Assembly (NCBI GenBank): GCA_021234155.1
Contig: JAJEKV010000032.1
Coordinates: 11,972,099-12,036,098, forward strand
DNA length: 64,000 bases
Source of the DNA: Isoetes taiwanensis
Lineage: Eukaryota; Streptophyta; Lycopodiopsida; Isoetales; Isoetaceae
Direction: 5' to 3'
The first letter of the stretch is position 1; each line of letters begins with the position of its first letter. Positions 47,641-59,689 of the stretch are shown here, piece by piece. The notes beneath the pieces are model-generated. The model saw only the letters and a program-made list of their open reading frames with translations, did no database searches and was not told where the DNA came from. A program made the position numbers and the translations under genes.

Positions 47641-50600
47641 CCTCTCACATGGCAAAAAATACTATTTTGAATACAATACCATACATCAATCATAACCTTA
47701 ACCACTGCCAAAACAACCTCCCGGTACACCAAATGAATAGGGCAAAGTATATCACGTCTTGGTTTGAAAAGCTTTTTAAGCACAATTGGCACATTTTCTG
47801 CTGGATGTAGCCTAGCCTACCTGCATACTTGCCATTCCTATAGGTAACAAAAAAAAAAAAAAAAAAAAAGAGCTACTTTTAGCTGGAAAGTTTTCGGGTA
47901 TTTCTAAACGGTGGTGCGAATTTTCGTAGTACAAATTTTCAAATTCATATGGTAGCTTACAAGGGTTCCAGGAAATTTCTCAAACAAAGATTTGCATGTG
48001 TGAATGAGTATATTCACACAAGTGAATGTTTCACATATGAAATACCCCTAGTCTATGTGGTACTAGGGTATTAACACATGCGAAGACTCCTGCTTGCATG
48101 GCCTAAAAACAAAGAAAGAAAGGGAAACTGGAACCCATGCACATTGACACATCATCATTGGGTATTCACAAGCGTGAATAGTCGTGATTCACACCTACAA
48201 ATCAACTTTGTCAAAGGGTCCTATTTTGGGGGCCAATAAAGTGCGCACGAAGAAACATCGCATGAACTTGTTTCATAATTTAGTGCGCTAAACTAATTAA
48301 GAGATCACTTCAAAACCAATTGCCAAGGTCAGCATTATCTAAAGTATATAATTCCTATAGTCAAGATTCCTTGAGAATCTATTCTTTATTCTCTTCTTAT
48401 ATTGACCATGTGTGTTCGGGGAAAAAAATCGAAGAAAGAAAGGAAAAAAAAAAAAAGAGTTTAATTTCTAGCAATGACACATTGATGCTTTATAGTGCCT
48501 TTCCAGGTGTGATTTATGTTGCAGCGAGAATTTTTGTCCATTAATTTCAGTGCACTCTTCCAGCTTTGATCCAGACAACATCCCAATTTTATTTTTTGCT
48601 TCAACTTGTGACTCATCTTCGAGCAGTCTTTAATTATTTGCAAAACATCTATGGCTGAAGAATCGTACATAATATTTGCAAGAATGCCAAAAGAATGGAT
48701 CAGATATGTAATGATTCGGCCATGGGTAAAGTAGCACATAGTGATTTGAAATACATTAGCAAGAATAGCCCTTAAAGAGTTGAAACTATGTTTGAATCTA
48801 AACACACTTATCAAAATAGTGTGTTAAAAATACAATAAAAAGGGAGGCTATGATAGTTTGTCGTCCAAAATATGGAAAAATGTTCCTGAAAGCAGTCATT
48901 TTAAAAAGATATAATGTTAAAGAAGGGGAAAAAATATGTATATATCTCTTTTCTTTTCTTCTGGGTGGGGGTATATGAAGCCAGTAAAATACTATGGGGC
49001 AAATTCATGTAAATAAATTAGATTTTGTTTTGCATGAAGATTTTTGTGAAAGTGGTTGCAGAAGAAAGGAGATAAGTTATTACACAACAAATATGATTAA
49101 ACATCCTACAAATCCAAAAACACAGTAACTTCTTGAATGACTAGCTTGCAAAGAAGCCTACAATATAGTTGTCATAGAAATACACATTATCTTATCTTTT
49201 AAAAAGGGAGGATGTTGGGTTGCATGCCAGAACACTGCATGTAACACCGCATGCGGCGTTCCCTTTTCCCCTTGCATGATACTTTGGTAATATGCATCAA
49301 TTTCAAACCACTCCAGACTACTTGTATCTCTAAGAAACTGGAAGACTGGAAGCACATTGGCTACCTATGGCGATGGCTTTCCTTGATACGCCAGATGTGC
49401 ATGATTTAATCCTTCAGGTTATTTTTATTTTTGGCTCATACTAATCATCCAGATTGCTAAGCTATCTCAAGCTTTCCATCGTCAACTGGGATGCCTTTGA
49501 ACTTTCGAAATTTCCAGGAAGGTAAAGCGATTACAGATACGATCAGATCAGGAAAGTTTGGTTGGTGATCCTTGACGATTTACACAGCTCTTCCTTGAAT
49601 TGCAAGGTTCGTTTTATTCCGGCCTCCCAAAGCACGAAAGCTATGCTCTTACTGTTTCTACCTTCTTTTGCAGATTCCAGAGGCCTCTTCAGGTTTTGGA
49701 GCAAGCTATCGAATCTGGTTGTAGATGAGGCTACTTCTCTATTCCTTTCACAGACTATTACTAGAGATCATTTCCCCATCTCTGTTTACACTGCAGAAAT
49801 ACCCATATTCTATGATCAATACGCTCTAAGAACCACTAGTTCTGACAAATACTATTTGCAAGATTTTCATGGAGCTGGATTCATGGTTGCATAGCTTTTA
49901 GAGAGATGAATTCGTGCTTTGAGACCAGCCCATTAAGGTTTGCTGATAAGCTGATACTAAAGCATAAAATTTATTAGCCTTGCACGCTATGTATTTGAAA
50001 ACTCAATTTATGATCTATAGTTTTGCTTTAGCTTAAATTTCTTGAAGCTCAAAAATTCTGTTTGTTTCAGATAGCAAGATGGACCTATTTTCTTTGAGTC
50101 TAGATGCGCCTATTTACTTTTAAATAATTCATTCCAATGTAATGTACATTATGATGTCGGATGCAAAATGTAGTCTGGCATTGTGGTGTCTTGCATTCAA
50201 CCGAAAGCAACCTGTTAATGGGCTTTTCTTTATCAAGTTCTCATGCAAGTATTCTTTTCCTTCCAGACCAATCTTTACTTGCTGGCTACATGCTATTTTT
50301 GTAACGATCAAGCTTATCGGGCATATCATTTGTATTTTATACTTTTTTTCACATGCTCATAGTAAGGTTCTGCTTGCTAAATATTTCATGTGATAGATTT
50401 GTATTTTATACTTCTTTCCACATGCTCAGAGTAATGTTTTGCTTGCTAAATATTTCATATAATTATTTCGTTTCTTTTAGTTGAATTAAAATCTCCAGTC
50501 AGAGATAGCAAGTCATGTGTCCTAGATTCTGCTCATAACGTGCGCGTGACTTAATTTGCTGTCCCATAGGGTGGTTCCTCTTTTTTACCCATCCTCTTAT

Positions 50601-51886
50601 TTGTCAGGAAAGCTCTTAAACTAAGATTTGCATGGCTGATAGCATTAAGCAAGGAATAGTGCCCAGACAATGTTTGTAGTTCTTTATACTCAATAGCCAT
50701 GAATAGCTATGATTGAAGTGTTTGTCCTAAGGGGATTAACTCTATGTAGTCCATTATTTGGGACAAAATTAAACATTTTTGAAATATGAGCTCTCGGCTT
50801 GGTTAGTTTATATTTCTTCAACTTGTTTCTATAATGGCTGATGATAAGGACTTCGGATTGTATCAGACAATGCTTTATATACCGTCCTCATATTATTATT
50901 TTGTTGTATAAGCTAACTAATTGTAAGCGGGTAGCTAGAGAACATTGCACACAAGCACTTTTAATAGACCCAAGCATATGAAGATCTCTGCTTATTAGGT
51001 TAGCATATAATGAGATGCCATTAAGAAAGGAGAATGATAGTTTCAAACATTATAGTTGTTCCATAGCTATGCCTTCTGAATATATTTGTTTCTTTTTTTT
51101 TTTCTTTTTTTCTTTTTTTTTTTGTGCGAAAGAGGATCTAGATGTTCTACATTTACAACAACAACAACATCAACAGGCTCTTTGAGATCAACGATCGCAG
51201 CAAATAATGTCTTCCTTCACGGCCAATGATACAACAACAATAATTGGACAAGTGTTATGATCTCCATATCAGATAATGGAAGTCCTAAGCACATAAGAGC
51301 AACAATAACAGATGGTGAACTTGGAGCGGTAACTGGCAATGCCAATGGCGTAGTTGGTTGTGCACCTTCGAACTCCCCAGTGGCACGTCATTAGACAACA
51401 CCTCTCAGGTCTAGCATAAGTTTGTAGTTCTCTATGTTATTTACATGTATCACTTTGCCATTGCTTTATCCTAAAGCCATAGACATTAGAAAAGAACAAA
51501 GAATCTACGAATGCCCCAAAATGACAGACAAATATTTGGCTGTATTAACACAATTCAAGTTGATTCTTTCCTACGTAGCGGTGAGTTTTTTCTTGGTACT
51601 TTCTCAAAGCTTTTGTTTACATGTATAGGTTTTACCTAGAATTTTTGTAGTACTTACCAGATATGTTCCAAGGGTTTTCAAGCAATATCTTTGGAGTAGT
51701 GTGGTCTACCATATCAGTGGGAGTGCTTTCTCTCATACCCTATTTGCCTGCCCTTGGTTGCAGAGCTGCGATGGCTCTTAGCGTTGCTCTTATGCTTATG
51801 ACTTCGGAGATACTCTACTCTGTGTTGTATTTGATATTCTTTATGTGTTGCAAGTTAAGGTCCATTGGCATAGTCCAGTGCTCTAA
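47641..51886. other. Long AT-rich stretch, presumed left part of the outer transposon
   Basis: Contains a poly(A) run at 47850-47869, a pyrimidine-rich run at 51093-51122, and a possible plus-strand gene remnant at 49370-49900 (MAMAFLDTPDVHDLILQ before a GTTATT donor; a later open frame reads FRFWSKLSNLVVDEATS). A hydrophobic open frame runs 51663-51880. I recognise none of these. The nesting argument at 51.9-62.0 kb implies that some of this belongs to an older element interrupted at 51887, but its left end was not found. Confidence 0.35.
51883..51886. repeat. 4-bp target duplication of the 7.7-kb transposon, left copy
   Basis: CTAA directly before the terminal repeat; matched by CTAA at 59633-59636. 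Confidence 0.65.
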
Positions 51887-51915
51887 GGGTGAAAGTATGC
51901 TGGTGGGTAGCAAAA
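51887..51915 (+). repeat. Left terminal inverted repeat of the 7.7-kb transposon
   Basis: Matches the reverse complement of 59604-59632 except for one A/G difference. Followed by (CAGCAC)n-like and repeated CATTTTTTCCCACCC motifs (51950-51990). Confidence 0.88.
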
Positions 51916-52236
51916 AAACGCGACCCCAGCACCAGCACCAGCACCCAAAATACATTTTTTCCCACCCGTCATACATTTTTTTCCCACCCTTCACCTATAT
52001 AGTACCACCTATATTCTGCCCGTCTATTCGTCTAGCCGGTACCCGTTTATACAATCATTACCTGTTTGCCGCCCCCAGTAATGAAAGCGACCCCTGCAAT
52101 CTGGAACCACTAGACAAACGAACGAACTTTCGAATTTGTGTTTTTCCAAATCTCTATTCCCCAACTTTCTCTACTCCGGCCAAGCAACCCGCGAATTTGC
52201 GCTTTCGGATTTCCACTTTATACAAACAGATCAACC

Positions 52237-53064
52237 ATGGTAAAGAAGGTGATTGATCCGCCCGCTCAAGCAGTAATTCCAACGGAACCCATTATCCGGG
52301 TAAGCAAAAAGCAACAAAACAAAATTTCAATGGGTTTAGGGTTCAACCCTGTTAATTCGATTTTCTTGCATTCTTCCAGGCCAGAAGAAACGTTCCCTTA
52401 AGACCGGACCTGGCTGATTGCCGAACCGAAGAAGACTTCCATGCGTATGCAGGTCTGCCAAACGAGGGCGTTCATCCCTCTCAATTTCGAACAGACCTCA
52501 TTTCTGCAGCAGAGTACAATGAAGTTTGGGATACCAACGGGGTCATTCCTGGCAAAACTTCCATTGACAAGGTGAGGCCAGAGCACGAAGAAGCTCTAAT
52601 AGAGCTTCTGAGCAAAATATACCCGGACGGGTTGAAGAACAGAGAAGTTAGAAAGACAGTATCATACCTATTTGCATTCAATAACTGCCTCAGAGCAAAG
52701 CAGGATCCACAGAAGTTCAAGGTTAATTGGGCGCAGTTTGCGGCAAAGAGTAGAGCCTACTGGCAAAGAAGGTTAAAAGTGAACCGCAAGCGGTGCTCCG
52801 ACAAGCGTGGCGCAGGCCAAGAAATCTCAAAGAAACCACGACCTGAAAAGCATAGCAGAAAGGCCAGTTTCAGGAGGCACTGGTATTAAATTAGAAGGGA
52901 GGCCGTCCATTAGGAGCTTTGCACTGTGCCCAACAGCTTACACAGCTTATGGGGAGAACATATCACGCCTGGAAGTCCTATGCAAAGATTTGCAGGAAAC
53001 CCTAGACACGCAGCAGGCTGATTTAGTCTCCAAGAAGGAGCTAGTTGTCCAAATCGAGTGCTAA
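52237..53064 (+). pseudogene. Transposon gene 1, N-terminal part with coiled coil
   Basis: I do not recognise the family. Exon 1 is 52237-52299 (MVKKVIDPPAQAVIPTEP..), donor GTAAGC, acceptor TTCCAG at 52379; exon 2 starts ARRNVPLRPDLADCRTEED. It continues GVHPSQFRTDLISAAEYNEV, EEALIELLSKIYPDGLKNRE and NWAQFAAKSRAYWQRRLK, a compact helical region that could bind DNA (inference). At about 52795 a one-base shift moves to the frame KKSQRNHDLKSIAERP, then a coiled-coil-like stretch ISRLEVLCKDLQETLDTQQA ending at a stop at 53064. Confidence 0.6.
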
Positions 53065-53735
53065 GGGAGCTTTCTTCTTGGCTTCAAGAGAAATTGCGAA
53101 AAATTAAAGACAACATCTCACGCCTTCAAGCAATCCACGTGTCCCGATCTTTGGTGCCTCTGGCGAGCTACCGAGCTTGGAGAGAGAAAAGACATGGCGT
53201 AGTACATGCTCAAAGCCCTTGTTGAAATGGGGGTGGCCCAATAGATGAGGGGATAGTTCAACAGTGGCCACTATAGGCTGCCGAGGTTGCAAACACCGGC
53301 GTGCAACTTGCAAAAAGCCAAGCAAAGATTTACGTAATCTCAACAAAGCTTAGGGAACTTACAAGGAGAGCGGGCCAACTTGTGAGCATCTATCCCGTGA
53401 CATTCAGGGTTGCCAATTGGAGATGAGGAGCGATGCTCCACATGCGGTACAGCATTCCGGGATGATTACACCCTAAGTCCGAAGCTGAAATGTGGCCACG
53501 TATATCATGTCGGTACCGGCCTCGAGTTTGCTTATGGAGAAGACACACCCTCGAATGCTCGAAAACAGTTCAAAAGCGGGCTTAGTGGAGGAATTGGGGA
53601 AGACAAATCAGCAGAACCCTTACATCTTTGGGCAAAGCACAAAACAAATAGTGGAGACAATTGACCTAGATGAGGTGGTAGCTACAACTCCGGATATCAA
53701 CGGAAAAAAGGAAGCATGTCAAAACACCTCTTAGT
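53065..53735 (+). pseudogene. Transposon gene 1, C-terminal RING-like zinc finger
   Basis: After a decayed coiled-coil region, about 53430-53510 reads EERCSTCGTAFRDDYTL and LKCGHVYHV, a C-x2-C ... C-G-H-x2-H arrangement as in RING fingers. The second Cys pair (CPxC) is not visible, so it is partial. An open frame then continues to 53734 (ETIDLDEVVATTPDINGKK). Likely the same protein as the N-terminal part, split by frameshifts. Confidence 0.5.
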
Positions 53736-54840
53736 AAAAGGACCCCCTGACACAAGTCTACAAGGACTCGAACTCCACAAGCAAGAACACCAAAAAAGGT
53801 ACACGCTTTGTTTCCCCGGCGGGGTACATTAGAAGCGCTGACAAAGGAACAAAGACGAGGCAAGCAGCGAAATAAGACATTGCAAAGACTAAAGCACCGT
53901 GCTAAAAGACACCAACACGGTCCAAAGCAGATTCCGGTAGTTCGACGATCTTTGAGAAATACAATATAGTTCCAAATTCTGCAAAGAACCTCTACAAAGG
54001 CCTCCTCTAACACTTGTTGATGCGGGCATAAGGATGTTGAAGACCCGAATATAGTGGATAAGCGGTGAACAAGGTTGTGAGCCAATCACAAAAGCTCACA
54101 AGGTCCAGGGACCCAAAAGGCCCCGGGCCCCGAGTGAGGGTGAGTCGATGATTCTGTTGATGAGGGCGTGCCTATAGGCGTGGCACTAGGAAAAAAAACA
54201 GCTGTCTAATGTAATTTATATGTACTTTCGTTTGAGGCCAATTTTGTTTGCACAAGACTTGGCAAAACGATCGATTAAAAGGTTTTTTTGTGTAATACCA
54301 TAATATATGTTTTTTCCCCATTGTGTCCTTGTAAAAATTTGTTTCGAAGTTTCAACCTAGGGATCAATATGCATTTGCATGCGTAAGGAGAAGGCAGCCA
54401 CCACAAGTGGTGCTTCTTGAATCTGGGTGAAGATAGTGAGAGAACCCGCACGGATAATGAAGAAACCAAAGTGCAAAACAAACTCTTACATATAAAAGGT
54501 GCAATCCAATATTTAAGTTCAAGCGGTTATTTTACTTGTCTTATTTCACTTGGCATAATGTCCCCGCCGGTTTCGGTTGGTAATTGTTGCACCACTTTTG
54601 ATTTTGCGAGAGACCAAGGACCCTAAGCCACCACTTGGTGCGGGTTCTTAATGATAGCGAGAAACACCCATACATTGGGGACGGGGAGATACTAGTAAGG
54701 ATGTATCTAGCTATGGCTATCAGCACTCTCCATCACACGGTAGCAAAGATAAACCCGAGTCCAAAGAGGTCGCGGCAACTTCCAAAGACGTCCAGATAGC
54801 ACTTCCCAAAGACCGCGGTCCGGCCTGATAACAAGCCGCG
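53736..54840. other. Spacer between transposon genes 1 and 2
   Basis: No ORF recognised; presumably the 3' end of gene 1 and the promoter of gene 2. Confidence 0.35.
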
Positions 54841-54841
54841 A

Positions 54842-55619
54842 TGTAGCAGCCATCGGCGGTGGTTGCAAACGTCGAGGGATGGACACCCGCAGACGGAAGT
54901 GCATGGTGCTTGACATAAATGGTGTCTTGCACGCATTAACAACAGAGGAGAATGAATCAAAAAATCTTGCATCCACCACAAAAATAACCATGTTGTAAAA
55001 GAAACGCAAGTAAGTACCTCATTTGCGCACCGGGGTATCATGAGTTTGTGGAGTGGCACCTTCAGAGGTTTGATGTTGTGATTTGGAGTGCTTCTCTACT
55101 TCGGAATACAAGGGATATGGTGGATGCATTGTTCCCTGATCTGCAGACCAGATTCTTGAAGATATATGGTCAAGAGCATTGCTATGCATGCGAGCATCCA
55201 ACCAGCACAGAAAAGCAACTATTTTTCAAGGAGTTGAAGGTTGTTCTTGAGGATTTTCCTCAATATCATGGTATGATTTTCTTGGTTGATGACAAACACA
55301 AAAAGGGTTTCTAAACCCTGCACACACAACCGTTCCTGTTATGCCTTTCAAGGGGCAAGAAGAGGACAATTTTTTGCAGAAGTTTGTGTGTCCGGCTTTG
55401 GAATACTTGGCCTCTCATACAAGATCAGAAACGATCTCACAAATTGATTTCAGCGATGCATGGTTGGCCCCGAGACGATTGCGATCTTTGGATTCTTGTC
55501 TCAACAACTACCTTGTCTCAGCCTACTATATCCTCAATGCTCCTATTGAAGTACAAAGGCAGCTGCTGGGCACCCTTCCTGGCGACGAGCATAGATTTGA
55601 GGACTTCGATGACTTATGA
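54842..55619 (+). pseudogene. Transposon gene 2: FCP1/NIF-like HAD-fold protein
   Basis: FCP1 homology proteins are HAD-fold Ser/Thr phosphatases acting on nuclear substrates such as the RNA polymerase II tail. Seen here: RRRKCMVLDINGVLHAL (catalytic block; D at 54910-54912), then from about 55025 APGYHEFVEWHLQRFDVVIW, WSASLLRNTRDMVDALF, YACEHPTSTEKQLFFKEL and GMIFLVDDKHKKGF (second acidic block, DD), then NPAHTTVPVMPFKGQEEDN and KFVCPALEYLASHTRSE. The canonical DxDxT reads D-I-N-G-V, so the second catalytic Asp is Asn, as in a plant subgroup with DxNG. A stop follows KITML at about 55000 and another follows KKGF at 55314; the former may be an intron boundary. It ends FEDFDDL at 55619, 320 bases from the convergent transposase stop. 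Confidence 0.8.
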
Positions 55620-55940
55620 AGTAACCATTGTACACTACTTTTTTGTAATATATGCAGATTACTTTGTGTTATATCTTGAGTATTGAGTGATCTTGTAAGA
55701 TGTCTCAAATGTTGAGTGTACAATTTTCTGTAATATATATCCAGCTTACTCTGCAATACTACAAGCATTGTTTCCAGTACTAAAATACTCCAATACAGCA
55801 CTACTACAAGCATTGTTTCCAATACTAAAAGACTCCAATACTCACAAGCATTGTCTCCAATATAATGATCAAAATTTGAGACAAGTACACAAGTAACTAC
55901 AGACCTGTTAAAATGATAAAACAACTAGGTCAAAGCATAT
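55620..55940. other. Intergenic gap between convergent transposon genes
   Basis: AT-rich with an imperfect tandem repeat around ACTACAAGCATTGTTTCCARTACTAAAA (55765-55860, about three units), perhaps in the shared 3' untranslated region. Confidence 0.55.
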
Positions 55941-58900
55941 TCAACCTTCATATGGCAGACTGTCAAGGATCATCTGGTGAGTAGCCTGATCAAGGGAAAA
56001 TCTGTTAGTGCCAGGAATCTGATTCATCTCAAACTTGATGGCTGATACGTGATGACTGTACTGGAAGGTCAGACCTTTGTCTTCAAGTAGCTCCCAAGTA
56101 CCATCGGGCCGACAAAGATAGTACAAACCAGCCAACACATGTTCATCGACATTGAAGGTCGACCCGACTATCCTTGACAATTACATCAAGGATATGCCTC
56201 GACTTAACACATTTGACCACATAGAAATCTGCATTCTCCTCGATTTCCCCCTCTACAACAAAGACAAAGTTATCACCTTCCTCTATGTTTCCACTAAGCC
56301 ATTCTCCATCACCTTCAAAAAATGCCTCATCGATTTCGTCTTCAGTACCTTCACCAGTAGACTTTTCTGGCTTTAGAGTAACATATTTCCAATTCTTTAA
56401 CCTCTGCTTGTTCACACAAGATGACCAGTTTCCTTTCAAACAGTTACCACAGAAACAACTTAAACCTCTATGAGCCACCCTTGTGCTTGATTTGGCCAAG
56501 TATGTCCCGATCTTTGTGTATTTCCTTCGTCCCTTCTACCGCACACCCAGTCCAGCCCGGTCTGTCCTATCAACATCATCCTTTCCAATGAACCAAAAGT
56601 GCACGCAAAAGCCGGCAACAACTATTGCGGTTCACATCCAAGACTGAGGCACATTACAAAGATTACACGCGGATAAAAGGATAAAAGCACTTTGTGAAGC
56701 GGATGAAAGCACGTTAAAAGCGGATGAATGCGGATGAAAGCATATTACCTCTTGATGTCCCCGTTCTTTGGCACCTTCATTCCAACTCATAGCGAATTCC
56801 ATTGCATCGGCCCGACACCCTAAATCTCACTCCATCATACTTGAGCTGCTCTCTAGTGAATGCCCCTTTGAGGACTGCCCCTTGCCCATCGTGCTCTCCC
56901 TTACCATGGGCTGTCCCAAAGAAATTCCATATTATTTCCTTCCCTAGCTCGTGGTGATATCTTGGTAGGAAATAGAATGGTGGGCAGATTTTGAATTGGC
57001 TAGAACAACCATCCGACCAAACTATATGCCCGAGAATTCTACACCATTTGATACTAGCCATGAATTGTGCTTTCTAAGGCAATGTTGCACAAAAAGAGTG
57101 TCATGAATCTTGTCATCACTCAAGTAAAAAATGGGTTTCCTTCAATAGCTTTCGATCCCGTGAGCTGTCCATCCTATATACGTGATGTGGGCGAGAATTG
57201 TTATTTGGTCATTGTGCCAATCTGCCGGCTTTGAACCTCCTTTGTATTTTGATGTCTTTGTAATTCTCAAAGCAAAATCAATTCTGTAAACAATTGTGCC
57301 ATCTTGGATATTGTCCAAGCAACTCTTGAATTGCATGGCACGCCACCTAGCCACTGTAATTGTGTGACACGAATATCTTCAACGTGGAACACGGATATGA
57401 AATGAAAGCCTTCAACTTCCGTTCTCTTGTAAGACAATCTAAGAACGGCTTTGGTCCTTTCTTTTTTTTCCCTTGCCATTTGAGGTCTCATGTTGTCTTT
57501 GCTTTCAGTGTGTGTCCCACCGGTACCTTGGATTTCTTACTTTTGTTTCCCTTCTTCTCAACTTGTCTTTGCCTTCTTGGTTTGTGTCCTACCAGTACCT
57601 TGGATTTCTTACTTTTGTTTCCATTCTTCTCGGCTTGTCTTTTCGGCTTGGTAGGTCCCACCAGCTACCTTGGACTTCTTACTTTGGTTTCCTTCTTGGT
57701 GGCATTAGATCTTTTCTTTACTGGCGCCACACGGCACTTCCTTGGTAGCGGTACGCAACTCCATCGGCTTCTTCTGTCTCCACCGGAATCTGTAACAAGG
57801 TCTCAGTAGCATAAAAAAGAAGATCGGCAAGTTGAAAGCACAAAAGCGTAGTCGGCGCATGACGACATATCGGCATGCTTCAACAAACAATAAAGAGAGT
57901 ATTACCTTTTCAAAGCGTCTTCCATTCAAGCAAGAACTTCGTGATTCTCTCTTTCTCTTGGACATATAGGAAGACTTTTTTCGTGCCACGCTTCGACATG
58001 TAATGCGCATCAGCGGTCATGTTTATACCATTCCGCACCCTCGCCTCTTGTTGCAAACCACGACCCTCGAGCTTCGGCCGTTGAGTCATCACGTATGTTG
58101 GTGGCGGAACACTTCTCACCAGTCCACGGACCTCGCAGTGCACTTGCACTCTTCACCATGGAATCCAGTTTTCGCTGACCTTAATGCATTCAGTGCTACC
58201 CTGGCATACTCCAACTTCATATGGTATATGCAACAACAGGTTTCCCTTTCTGATACTTTCTTCACATAAATAGGCTTCAACTTCTCGAAAGCCTTTAAGC
58301 AAAAAAGGGTGTTGGGATGTCCCTTTTGTATTGTTGATATAGCTGCTTGAATGGTGGCCTTTGGTTAGAAATAGCGAGAAAAAAAGTTTGTATGGAAACT
58401 TATACCGTGTGACCTCCGAAGGTGCAAGGGATAAGAAATTGAAGCCCCGACTCTCCAACGTTGTTCACAACATCTTTCTTGCAAGGAGAGACTCTGCTGT
58501 TTTCTTTCGAGAATTCTGTTATGCTTTGCTTGCAAGCAGGGGTGAGAGAATCGCACCTCAACCTCTTTTGGAAAGCAGACCACGGACCATTTCCAAGGAA
58601 GGCTTCCGATTTCCTTAATGCAGCAGTTGCAATTGTTGACCTCATGCAACCTATCATAAGAAATATTGCACATGTATCAATGAACATATCCCAGCCGAAG
58701 ATCACTTTCGGCCAGATACAAGCACTTGAAAGCATGAAGAAGCACGTGCATGAAGACAAGAAATAGATGTACCTAACAGCCACGCATAGTGGAATTGCAT
58801 CTCGAATTTGTGGAAGAAGCCATCACAAGTGTTGAGGTTCGGCTCTCCAAATATCATGGTTCCTTTGCCTCTTTGTGGCTGCCATTGTCTGCATTTCAAG

Positions 58901-59258
58901 TTGTTGAGCAAAGACTCCCGCCTTGCACTCCTTTGGATTTGGCAAAAGTCCGTGTTCGAGATTTCCATTTAGGTGGTGATGAACCACCCTCTTCATCACA
59001 TCAGCCTTGAGTTACGGTGAATGCTTTTGGTGAGCTTATTGAAGTAATCAACTACTTGCTTGGCTATTTCTTGCACTGCGTCTCATGCTCGAGATCCTCC
59101 CGCTCAACCACGCTCTTTTTCATCTTATTCCTTAATCAGATTCTCTCTTTCTCTCGCATCCAATTTCTTGTAAATTGCGAGGAAACTGGATCTTCACGTG
59201 ATATTTCCCGTGTTGGATTGACATCCGAAAAATTTGGAACACTTGTATTGGGATTCAT
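55941..59258 (-). pseudogene. Transposon gene 3: transposase, DDE-like core, broken
   Basis: Minus strand. A plausible start MNPNTSVPNFSDVNPTRE lies at 59258. Between 58.9 and 57.5 kb only pieces read (ENSRVSPCKKDVVNN; PPTYVMTQRPKLEGRGLQQE near 58100). The core is clear: FKSCLDNIQDGTIVYRIDFA (~57320), WHNDQITILAHITYIGW (~57220), GHIVWSDGCSSQFKICPPFY (~57020), IIWNFFGTAHGKGEHDGQGA (~56910) and LKYDGVRFRVSGRC. The spaced D..SDG..HGKG-x2-DG residues are the likely metal-binding set (inference). The C-terminus has CFCGNCLKGNWSSC (~56450), an acidic linker, GDNFVFVVEGEIEENADFY, and YSHHVSAIKFEMNQIPG, with stop TGA 55941-55943. Several frameshifts; introns also possible. It would cut and paste the element. 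Confidence 0.75.
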
Positions 59259-59519
59259 CGGGCCGAAAATCCAATGCTAAACGCGTGATTGCCTCCGGGC
59301 CCCAGATCGGGGCGCCATGAAATTCCTGAGAGAGGGAGGATAATTGAATTGGAGGGAGAATTTTCGCGGCCCATGACGAAGTAATCCAATTTGCAACGTA
59401 CTACCACACCACTCGCGCGAAAATCCAGCCAAAAACCCACAATCATTATCCTAACGGTTCATTCGTGAGGTGGACGTGTTAGTACATGAAGGGCGTAAAA
59501 AAAAATGACGGGCAGTTAC

Positions 59520-59563
59520 GCTTAAAGCACCCCAAATTAAGCAAAAGCAGGGGTGCTTTAAGC
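59520..59563. repeat. Subterminal hairpin, 14-bp perfect stem
   Basis: GCTTAAAGCACCCC and GGGGTGCTTTAAGC separated by 16 bases, about 70 bases inside the right terminal repeat. Possible transposase or host-factor site. Confidence 0.8.
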
Positions 59564-59581
59564 GGGCTAAAACCCTGCTAT

Positions 59582-59605
59582 AAGCATGCGTCCGGACGCA
59601 TGCTT
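59582..59605. repeat. 24-bp perfect palindrome next to the right terminal repeat
   Basis: AAGCATGCGTCC followed by its exact reverse complement GGACGCATGCTT, overlapping the inner end of the terminal repeat. No equivalent at the left end, where a CAGCAC-type repeat sits. Confidence 0.85.
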
Positions 59606-59632
59606 TTGCCACCCACCAGCATACTTTCACCC
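59604..59632 (-). repeat. Right terminal inverted repeat of the 7.7-kb transposon
   Basis: TTTTGCCACCCACCAGCATA to CTTTCACCC; reverse complement of 51887-51915 with one mismatch. CTAA follows at 59633-59636. Confidence 0.88.
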
Positions 59633-59689
59633 CTAAGGCACATCCATCCATCTATATTTATTATTTTTTCAGTGCATATCATAAAACAT

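Larger units (their letters stand above)
51887..59632. mobile_element. 7.7-kb DNA transposon (Sola-like) with three genes
   Basis: Terminal inverted repeats GGGTGAAAGTATGCTGGTGG continuing GT(A/G)GCAAAA at both ends (29 bases, one mismatch), flanked by CTAA on each side. Inside, in order: a plus-strand ORF with coiled coil and zinc finger (52.2-53.7 kb), a plus-strand FCP1/NIF-like gene (54.8-55.6 kb), and a convergent minus-strand transposase (59.26-55.94 kb). Superfamily: the 4-bp target duplication plus a WSDG..QFK / HGKG..DG core suggest Sola-like; this is inference. All three genes carry frameshifts or stops, but the ends are nearly perfect. Confidence 0.82.
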
